A program made the position numbers and the translations under genes. DNA of 64,000 nt from Pseudophaeobacter flagellatus (GTDB lineage: Bacteria > Pseudomonadota > Alphaproteobacteria > Rhodobacterales > Rhodobacteraceae), in NCBI RefSeq assembly GCF_021228235.1, contig NZ_JAJQRG010000002.1, positions 62,001-126,000 on the forward strand. Reading direction: 5' to 3'. The notes under the pieces were generated by a model that was not told where the DNA came from, did not search any database, and saw only the letters and a list, made by a program, of their open reading frames with translations. Positions 57,846 through 64,000 of this stretch are shown here, piece by piece (position 1 is the first letter of the stretch; the number at the start of each line of letters is the position of its first letter).

Positions 57846-58694
57846 GTGGCCACAGCACAGATCGCAGGCAAAATGTTTCAGGTTCGCCCCGAAGAGACGA
57901 GGTTTTACAGCGCCATTTCGCTGCTGGAAGTGGTGTTCCACTCTATCGTGCGCAGCGTCCGTTCCAAGCATAACAATGCGCTGATCGCCCTGGCGATGAA
58001 TATCATGCAGGCGGTAATCTTTGTTGCCCTGTTCTACGTGATGTTTGCGGTGATCGGGCTGCGTGGCTCTGCGATCCGGGGGGATTTCCTGCTCTATGTG
58101 ATGTCGGGCATCTTTTTGTTTCTGACCCATACGAAAACCGTTGGGGCCGTGGCCGGTGCCGAAGGCCCTGCAAGCCCAATGATGCAGCATGCGCCGATGA
58201 ATACCATGGTGGCGATTCTCTCGGCGGCAGTTGGCTCGCTTTATATTCAGACGGTTTCGCTGTTTCTCATCCTCTTTGTCTATCATGTGGCCTTTACCCC
58301 ACTAGAAATCGAACAGCCCATCCAGGCCTATGGCATGGTGCTGCTGGCCTGGTTCACCGGTGCAGCGGTCGGGCTGGTGTTTCTGGTGCTCAAACCCTGG
58401 TCCCCCGGAACCGTTGGCATTTTGACAACGGTCTACCAGCGGGCCAATATGATTGCCTCGGGCAAGATGTTTTTGGCCAATACCCTACCCAGCTCTATGC
58501 TGGCGATGTTTGATTGGAACCCCCTGTTTCACTGCATCGATCAGGCGCGGGGCTATACTTTTATCAACTACAACCCGCATTTCAGCAGCTGGCAATATGC
58601 CGCCTGGGTGGCGCTGGCGCTGGTCATGGTTGGCTTGATGGGTGAATTCTACACCCGCCGCCATGCCTCTATCAGCTGGAACGCACGGCGCTAA
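57846..58694 (+). CDS. ABC-2 type polysaccharide-export permease-like protein
   Basis: A 282-residue inner-membrane protein with six hydrophobic helices, of the ABC-2 (KpsM/Wzm-type) exporter group. It has VVFHSIVRSVRSKHNNALIAL before the first helix and FDWNPLFHCIDQARGYTF near the end, the latter typical of capsule and LPS O-chain exporters. No ATPase partner is encoded next to it. The start may be this GTG or the ATG at 57873. Its position beside the glycan genes suggests export of that glycan, which is inference. Confidence 0.78.
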   Translation: MATAQIAGKMFQVRPEETRFYSAISLLEVVFHSIVRSVRSKHNNALIALAMNIMQAVIFVALFYVMFAVIGLRGSAIRGDFLLYVMSGIFLFLTHTKTVGAVAGAEGPASPMMQHAPMNTMVAILSAAVGSLYIQTVSLFLILFVYHVAFTPLEIEQPIQAYGMVLLAWFTGAAVGLVFLVLKPWSPGTVGILTTVYQRANMIASGKMFLANTLPSSMLAMFDWNPLFHCIDQARGYTFINYNPHFSSWQYAAWVALALVMVGLMGEFYTRRHASISWNARR

Positions 58695-58729
58695 GCTCTC
58701 CCCGGTCTCTCTATAGGCTTAGCGGGGGC

Positions 58730-59332
58730 TCAGGTCACCACCCGCAGCGTCAGATTGATTCGCCCGCCCTTGGGCAGCAACCGGGAAGAGCCAAAGCGGA
58801 TCCGGTCCACCCCATGATAATTCAGCCGCGCCGCGCCGCCCATCACCACCACATCGCCTGAATTCAACCAGAGCCGATCCGTCGCCCCACCCCGGCGGGT
58901 GCCGCCCATGCGAAACAACCCGTCATCGCCCAAGCTGATCGACACCACGGGATAGGAAAAATCCGCCTCGTCCTTGTCCTGATGCACCCCCATCCTGGCA
59001 TCCTTGCCATAATAATTCAGCAGACAGGATTCTGGCTGCCGCTCCAACCCGGTGAGATCGTGCCAGATATCCAGCACCGGCTGCGGGATCGAAGGCCAGT
59101 CGTGGCCCTTGGGGTGGCAATCAACATAGCGGTATCCAGCCGCGTCGGCATACCAGCCAAAGGCCCCAGCCGAGGTCATCCGCACCGACATCTTGCCGCC
59201 GCCTGGTACCGCAGGCGAAAACAGCGGTGCCGCCCGCAGAATCGGGCGCAACACCTCGATCAGGGCGCGCTGCGCCGCAGGATCCAGATACCCTTTGTGA
59301 ATTTCAAACCCACGCAATCGCAGCATGCTCAT
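58730..59332 (-). CDS. alkB: AlkB-type alpha-ketoglutarate-dependent DNA repair dioxygenase
   Basis: A 200-residue Fe(II)/2-oxoglutarate dioxygenase that removes alkyl groups from DNA bases. The iron ligands are His and Asp in GVHQDKD and His in LNYHGV; the 2-oxoglutarate arginines lie in RINLTLRVV, the RxNxTxR motif. Start candidates are two ATG codons at 59332 and 59326, without a strong ribosome-binding site. It converges on the permease gene and is divergent from dnaK. Confidence 0.92.
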   Translation of the reverse strand: MSMLRLRGFEIHKGYLDPAAQRALIEVLRPILRAAPLFSPAVPGGGKMSVRMTSAGAFGWYADAAGYRYVDCHPKGHDWPSIPQPVLDIWHDLTGLERQPESCLLNYYGKDARMGVHQDKDEADFSYPVVSISLGDDGLFRMGGTRRGGATDRLWLNSGDVVVMGGAARLNYHGVDRIRFGSSRLLPKGGRINLTLRVVT

Positions 59333-59406
59333 GGTGATTAGCCCGTTCTTAACCCTCTCCCGTGCAAAAAAGCGCACTGAATCGCAATTCTCGATGCGTT
59401 CAGGCG

Positions 59407-59438
59407 GTTGCAGGGGCAATTTCCGCTCCCTATATACG
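59407..59438 (+). promoter_or_regulatory. RpoH-type heat-shock promoter of dnaKJ
   Basis: GTTGCA (59407-59412), 16 bases, CCTATATACG (59429-59438). The second element matches the alphaproteobacterial RpoH -10 pattern CYTATNTNNG at every fixed base; the first is a partial match to CTTGAA. It lies about 105 bases before the dnaK start. Confidence 0.5.
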
Positions 59439-59542
59439 CCGTGACGCAGTGAGGTGCAGACCCCACTGCAACAAAATCGGGGCCTGGATGCCACAACGGG
59501 TTCAGGCCGCGGGTAATCGCCTTAGTAAGTAAAGGGATCAAA

Positions 59543-61462
59543 ATGAGCAAAGTTATCGGGATCGACCTCGGGACCACCAACTCTTGTATTGCCATCATGG
59601 ATGGGTCGCAGCCGCGCGTTATCGAAAACGCCGAAGGCGCACGCACCACACCATCGATTGTTGCCTTCACCGACGATGAGCGTCTGGTCGGCCAGGCTGC
59701 CAAGCGTCAAGCAGTAACCAACCCTGAAAACACCGTCTTTGGCGTCAAGCGTCTGATCGGTCGTCGCTTCAACGACGAAGACCTGGCCAAAGACAAAAAG
59801 AACCTGCCCTTTTCCCTGGTGAACGGCGGCAATGGCGATGCATGGGTTGAATCCAAGGGTGAGACATACTCCCCCTCGCAGATTTCTGCCTTCATCCTCG
59901 GCAAGATGAAAGAAACCGCCGAGTCCTATCTCGGCGAAGAAGTGACACAGGCCGTGATCACCGTACCTGCCTATTTCAACGACGCCCAGCGTCAGGCCAC
60001 CAAAGATGCCGGCAAGATTGCTGGCCTCGAAGTGCTGCGCATCATCAACGAGCCAACAGCCGCTGCGCTGGCCTATGGTCTCGACAAGGAAGAAACCCAG
60101 ACCATCGCGGTTTATGACCTTGGTGGTGGTACCTTCGACGTGACCATCCTGGAAATCGACGACGGCCTGTTCGAAGTCAAATCGACCAACGGCGACACCT
60201 TCCTTGGCGGTGAAGATTTTGACATGCGCATCGTCAATTACCTGGCGGGCGAGTTCAAAAAGGAACACGGCGTTGATCTGACCAAAGACAAGATGGCCCT
60301 GCAGCGTCTGAAAGAGGCCGCTGAGAAAGCCAAGATCGAGCTGTCCTCTTCCAGCCAGACCGAAATCAACCAGCCCTTCATCTCGATGGATCCTTCCTCG
60401 GGCCAGCCACTGCACATGGTCATCAAACTGACCCGTGCCAAGCTGGAAAGCCTGGTCAACGACCTGATCAAAGCCTCGATGAAGCCCTGCGCCGCCGCTC
60501 TGAAAGACGCCGGCCTGTCGGCCTCTGACATCGACGAAGTCGTTCTGGTCGGCGGTATGACCCGGATGCCAAAGGTCTTTGAAGAGGTGACCAAATTCTT
60601 CGGCAAGGAACCACACAAAGGTGTGAACCCTGACGAAGTGGTTGCCATGGGTGCTGCCATTCAGGCCGGCGTTCTGCAAGGCGACGTCAAAGATGTTGTT
60701 CTGCTCGACGTGACGCCTCTGTCGCTGGGTATCGAAACTCTGGGCGGTGTCTTCACCCGCCTGATCGACCGCAACACCACCATCCCGACCAAAAAGTCTC
60801 AGGTTTTCTCGACCGCCGAAGACAACCAGTCGGCCGTGACCATCCGGGTTTTCCAGGGTGAGCGCGAAATGGCGGCAGACAACAAGATGCTGGGCCAGTT
60901 CAACCTGGAAGAAATCCCACCTGCGCCCCGCGGCCTGCCCCAGATCGAAGTCACCTTTGACATCGACGCCAACGGCATTGTGTCGGTTTCGGCCAAGGAC
61001 AAAGGCACCGGCAAAGAGCAGGTCATCACCATCCAGGCTTCTGGTGGTCTGTCCGATGCCGACATCGATCAGATGGTCAAAGACGCCGAAGAGAATGCCG
61101 AGGCCGATAAGGAACGTCGCGAGCTGATCGAAGCCCGCAACCAGGCCGAAAGCCTGATCCACTCGACCGAAAAGCACGTCGAAGAGCATGGCGACAAAGT
61201 GGACCCCTCCACTGTCGAAGCCATCGAGCTGGCTCTGGCCGCGCTGCGTGATGATCTGGAAGGTGACGCCGCCAGCGCCGAAAAGATCAAGGCAGGCATC
61301 CAGAACGTCACCGAGGCCTCCATGCGTCTTGGCGAAGCCATCTACAAGGCTGCTCAGGATGAGACCGGCGACGAGCCTTCCGCTGCTGACGAAGGCGCAG
61401 CTCCCGGTGATGACGACATCGTCGACGCCGAATTCGAAGATCTGGACGGCGACAAGCGCTAA
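59543..61462 (+). CDS. dnaK: Molecular chaperone DnaK (Hsp70)
   Basis: A 639-residue Hsp70 that folds and protects proteins with DnaJ and GrpE. The nucleotide-binding domain (about 1-385) opens [12 protein letters not shown] and has [12 protein letters not shown]; the linker [13 protein letters not shown] leads to the substrate-binding domain, and the tail ends with an acidic [11 protein letters not shown] motif. The length is normal. It is followed by dnaJ after 77 bases and preceded by an RpoH-like promoter. Confidence 0.98.
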   Translation: MSKVIGIDLGTTNSCIAIMDGSQPRVIENAEGARTTPSIVAFTDDERLVGQAAKRQAVTNPENTVFGVKRLIGRRFNDEDLAKDKKNLPFSLVNGGNGDAWVESKGETYSPSQISAFILGKMKETAESYLGEEVTQAVITVPAYFNDAQRQATKDAGKIAGLEVLRIINEPTAAALAYGLDKEETQTIAVYDLGGGTFDVTILEIDDGLFEVKSTNGDTFLGGEDFDMRIVNYLAGEFKKEHGVDLTKDKMALQRLKEAAEKAKIELSSSSQTEINQPFISMDPSSGQPLHMVIKLTRAKLESLVNDLIKASMKPCAAALKDAGLSASDIDEVVLVGGMTRMPKVFEEVTKFFGKEPHKGVNPDEVVAMGAAIQAGVLQGDVKDVVLLDVTPLSLGIETLGGVFTRLIDRNTTIPTKKSQVFSTAEDNQSAVTIRVFQGEREMAADNKMLGQFNLEEIPPAPRGLPQIEVTFDIDANGIVSVSAKDKGTGKEQVITIQASGGLSDADIDQMVKDAEENAEADKERRELIEARNQAESLIHSTEKHVEEHGDKVDPSTVEAIELALAALRDDLEGDAASAEKIKAGIQNVTEASMRLGEAIYKAAQDETGDEPSAADEGAAPGDDDIVDAEFEDLDGDKR

Positions 61463-61539
61463 GGTCTGAACACTTGGCCGCAACGGGCCGGTCCGACCAC
61501 GGGCCGGCTCGTTGTCGTTGAGGCAGCAGGGGTAAACCG

Positions 61540-62703
61540 ATGTCGAAACGCGATTATTACGAGATTCTAGGCGTAGCCAAAGGCGCCAGCGCTGATGAAA
61601 TCAAGAAGGGCTTTCGTAAGAAGGCCAAAGAGCTGCATCCGGACAGCAACAGCGATAATCCGGATGCAGAAGCACAGTTCAAAGAGGCCAACGAGGCCTA
61701 TGACGTCCTGAAAAATGCCGAGAAAAAGGCCGCATATGACCGCTTTGGTCATGCCGCCTTTGAAAACGGCATGGGCGGCGGTGGCCGTGGTCCCGGCGGC
61801 CAAGGCGGCGGCAACGGCGACTTCTCCTCCGCTTTCTCTGATGTCTTTGACGACCTATTTGGCGATTTCATGGGGGGCCGTGGCGGCGCGCCGGGCGGTG
61901 GGCGTCAACGCGCCTCTCGCGGGGCCGATCTGCGCTACAACCTGCGGGTCTCTCTGGAAGAGGCCTTTTCCGGGCTGCACAAGACCATCAAGGTGCCCAC
62001 CTCGGTGGCCTGTAGCGCCTGCGACGGATCCGGTGCCGAAGGCGGTGTAGAGCCCACCACCTGCCCGACCTGTTCGGGCATGGGTAAAGTGCGCGCCCAG
62101 CAGGGATTTTTCACGGTAGAACGCAGCTGCCCGACCTGTTCGGGGCTGGGCCAAATCATCAAGAACCCCTGTAAATCATGCCATGGCCATGGTCGCACCG
62201 AAAAGGATCGCTCCCTCTCGGTGAACATCCCGGCGGGCGTGGAAACCGGCACCCGCATTCGCCTGGCTGGCGAAGGCGAAGCTGGCCTGCGCGGTGGCCC
62301 CCCAGGTGATCTCTACATTTTTGTCGAGGTCGCACCACATGGTCTGTTTGAACGGGACGGCAACAATCTGTATTGCCGGGTGCCCGTCTCGATGGCCAAA
62401 GCGGCCCTGGGCGGTGCCATAGAGGTGCCCACCATCGACGGTGGCCGTGGACGGGTCCAGATCCCCGAAGGCAGCCAGTCCGGGCGCCAGATGCGCCTGC
62501 GCAGCAAGGGCATGCCCGCCCTGCGTGGCGGCGGTGTCGGCGATATGTTCATAGAACTGGCGGTGGAAACCCCAGTGAACCTGACCGGTCGGCAAAAAGA
62601 CATCCTGCGCGAATTCGAAGACCTCTCGGAGGACAATACCAACCCCGAATCCCGCAGCTTCTTTTCCTCGGTCAAGGGCTTTTGGGACGGCATGAAGGGG
62701 TAG
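61540..62703 (+). CDS. dnaJ: Co-chaperone DnaJ (Hsp40, class A)
   Basis: A 387-residue class A J-protein. The J domain (1-70) has the HPD motif in ELHPDSN; a Gly-rich segment follows (about 75-125). Four zinc-binding repeats are [24 protein letters not shown] and CKSCHGHG; two beta-barrel client domains complete it. It stimulates the ATPase of DnaK encoded just upstream. Two hairpins after it, one a good terminator, end the operon. Confidence 0.98.
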   Translation: MSKRDYYEILGVAKGASADEIKKGFRKKAKELHPDSNSDNPDAEAQFKEANEAYDVLKNAEKKAAYDRFGHAAFENGMGGGGRGPGGQGGGNGDFSSAFSDVFDDLFGDFMGGRGGAPGGGRQRASRGADLRYNLRVSLEEAFSGLHKTIKVPTSVACSACDGSGAEGGVEPTTCPTCSGMGKVRAQQGFFTVERSCPTCSGLGQIIKNPCKSCHGHGRTEKDRSLSVNIPAGVETGTRIRLAGEGEAGLRGGPPGDLYIFVEVAPHGLFERDGNNLYCRVPVSMAKAALGGAIEVPTIDGGRGRVQIPEGSQSGRQMRLRSKGMPALRGGGVGDMFIELAVETPVNLTGRQKDILREFEDLSEDNTNPESRSFFSSVKGFWDGMKG

Positions 62704-62713
62704 GCGGGCATAC

Positions 62714-62794
62714 CTGAAACGCCCCCGTCTGGCGTTTCAGCGCTCAATCAAAATGCTACCAATAAAAACGCCCCCTCTGGGGCGTTTTTCTTTT
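62714..62794 (+). terminator. Tandem hairpins ending dnaKJ
   Basis: The first hairpin pairs GAAACGCC with GGCGTTTC (within 62714-62742). The second pairs ACGCCCC (62768-62774) with GGGGCGT (62779-62785), flanked by five A and followed by TTTTC TTTT. The second is a convincing intrinsic terminator, active on both strands in principle. About 60 bases downstream radC begins. Confidence 0.8.
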
Positions 62795-62851
62795 GCCTCT
62801 CCCTCTGTCCGCCTAAGTTGAAAGCCTCTGCACTCGCAAAGGAAAGGGATC

Positions 62852-63634
62852 ATGGCACAGGGTAAAACACGCGATGCAGCCACCCTGCCACTGTTTCCGA
62901 ATGCCCCCCTGTCCGGGGACTGCCCCACCCCAGCCGATGCAGCCCTCCCCACTGGTCGGCTGCCCTCCTACATCAAAGATCACCGCAGTCGGCTGCGGGA
63001 TCGGTTTCGCGACGGCGGTGCTGCCGCCATGCCCGACTACGAACTGCTGGAACTGGTGCTGTTTCGATCGCTACCGCGGCAGGACGTCAAACCGCTGGCG
63101 CATCAGTTGCTGAAACAGTTTGGCGATTTCAGCCGGGTTGTCAGCGCCCGCCCGGAACGGCTGGCCCAGGTCAAAGGTGTCGGCGAGGCCTTGATCACCG
63201 ATCTCAAGGTGCTGGAGGCTGCCGCCCAACGCATGGCCCGCGCCAAGGTGATGCAGCGGCAGGTGATTTCCAGCTGGGACGCGCTGCTGGATTACTGCCA
63301 CACGGTCATGGCACATCGCAGCATCGAGCATTTTCGGGTGCTGTTTCTAGACCGCAAGAACTGCCTGGTTGCCGACGAAGAACAGGCTCGCGGCACCGTC
63401 GATCACGTGCCCGTCTACCCGCGCGAAGTGGCTAAACGGGCGCTTGATCTCAATGCCAGTGCGGTGATTCTGGTGCATAATCACCCCTCGGGCGACCCTT
63501 CGCCCTCGGCCAGTGACATTGACATGACCGAACGGGTCAATCAGGCGCTCTCTCCCTTGGGGATTGTCTTGCACGACCACCTGATCATCGGCAGCGCGGC
63601 TGAGCTCAGCTTTCGCACCGAAGGCCTACTATAA
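62852..63634 (+). CDS. radC: RadC/MPN-domain protein
   Basis: A 260-residue protein of the RadC family (JAB/MPN type). An N-terminal helix-hairpin-helix region (about 40-125, VKGVGEALITDLKVL) precedes the metal-binding motif HNHPSGDPSPSASD. The name recalls a repair role that has been withdrawn for E. coli; the biochemical function is uncertain. Length is normal. It converges on the OmpA-domain gene. Confidence 0.92.
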   Translation: MAQGKTRDAATLPLFPNAPLSGDCPTPADAALPTGRLPSYIKDHRSRLRDRFRDGGAAAMPDYELLELVLFRSLPRQDVKPLAHQLLKQFGDFSRVVSARPERLAQVKGVGEALITDLKVLEAAAQRMARAKVMQRQVISSWDALLDYCHTVMAHRSIEHFRVLFLDRKNCLVADEEQARGTVDHVPVYPREVAKRALDLNASAVILVHNHPSGDPSPSASDIDMTERVNQALSPLGIVLHDHLIIGSAAELSFRTEGLL

Positions 63635-63665
63635 TGCCCCCCACAGCAGGGCGCGCCAAATGGCA

Positions 63666-64000
63666 CTAGCGCACCCAGACTTCAACCCGGCGGTTAACCT
63701 GTCGGCCCCAGTCGCTGTCATCGCAGGCCATGGGAAGGGCCTCGCCAAAGCCATCGACCTCTAGATCTACGCGTTCAACCCCGATGGTTTCTGCCGCTTC
63801 CAGAACCGCTCGTTGCACCCCTTTTGCCCGTTTGATTGCAATCGCACGATTGCCAGAGGCTGGGCCTTCGCCATCAGAAAAACCAATGAATTTCAATGTT
63901 TTCCCATCATACAACCCGGTTTCCAACGCCCGGGCCATTTGGGCGATATTGCTGCGTGACTGGGCGTCTGGCCGGGTCGATCCGGCTTCAAAGCGAAACG
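63666..64000 (-). CDS. OmpA C-terminal domain protein (partial, cut by the window end)
   Basis: The C-terminal 111 codons of a gene that begins beyond base 64000. The frame stays open to the end of the window. IGFSDGEGPASGNRAIAIKRA and the final DWGRQVNRRVEVWVR fit the OmpA-like peptidoglycan-binding domain; the Asp and Arg that hold diaminopimelate are in GFSD and NRRVEVW. It probably belongs to an outer membrane or periplasmic lipoprotein. Nothing can be said of its N-terminus. Confidence 0.85.
   Translation of the reverse strand, partial: FRFEAGSTRPDAQSRSNIAQMARALETGLYDGKTLKFIGFSDGEGPASGNRAIAIKRAKGVQRAVLEAAETIGVERVDLEVDGFGEALPMACDDSDWGRQVNRRVEVWVR

Noticed and set aside
59522-61483. A long open frame (about 650 codons) on the strand opposite dnaK
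   Set aside because: Same cause: antisense shadow of a highly biased gene, with a repetitive Phe/Gly/Asp/Val-rich translation.

Overview
The window is typical of a marine alphaproteobacterium of the Rhodobacteraceae (Roseobacter-type). It is GC-rich and dense. It carries RarD, a DUF6525-type small protein, a GT14 fused to a long unclassified C-terminus, a split indolepyruvate:ferredoxin oxidoreductase, TRAP and dipeptide-type ABC transporters, cobalamin riboswitches, and the order rnd-kdsD-lptC-lptA-lptB-hpf-ptsN. The family placement comes from gene content and remembered relatives; no search was run.

Layout. 1-3.2 kb: an unassigned AT-richer edge, a DUF6525-like small gene, then a PLP decarboxylase divergent from an ArsR-like regulator that converges on a PACE efflux protein. 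3.4-14.2 kb: housekeeping and single genes (pnp with a strong terminator, GT25, sterol-desaturase family, 1-Cys peroxiredoxin, aldehyde dehydrogenase, glyoxalase-related protein, GT11 fucosyltransferase, RluA-type synthase, NTF2-like, rarD). 14.3-26.0 kb: a cobalamin-centred block. Two divergent cobalamin riboswitches control a corrinoid-type ABC transporter (with a pseudoazurin gene four bases behind it) and a class Ib ribonucleotide reductase nrdHIEF. Facing nrdF is a two-gene, translationally coupled MetH with a possible H-type pseudoknot in its leader.

26.4-43.0 kb: a fourteen-gene, one-direction catabolic/uptake block: a TRAP transporter, a five-gene dipeptide-type ABC transporter, two paralogous CrtI/amine-oxidase-like FAD proteins, IorA and IorB, a MarR regulator and a KynB-like cyclase. 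A 7-2-7 palindrome just upstream of the first gene is a good candidate operator. I know of no characterised pathway with exactly this set; aryl-pyruvate or aromatic amino acid/peptide catabolism is the best inference.

43.5-48.4 kb: RNase D-like exonuclease, kdsD, lptC, lptA, lptB, hpf and ptsN, with rpoN missing from its usual place between lptB and hpf. 48.4-58.7 kb: a surface-glycan locus with a two-domain sulfotransferase, GT14, two paralogous GT2/GT92-type transferases, galE, galU, kdsB, cysQ and an ABC-2 permease. CysQ would clear the PAP made by the sulfotransferase. 58.7-64 kb: alkB, dnaK-dnaJ behind an RpoH-like promoter, radC, and an OmpA-domain gene cut by the window end. I saw no tRNA, rRNA, CRISPR array or intact insertion sequence.
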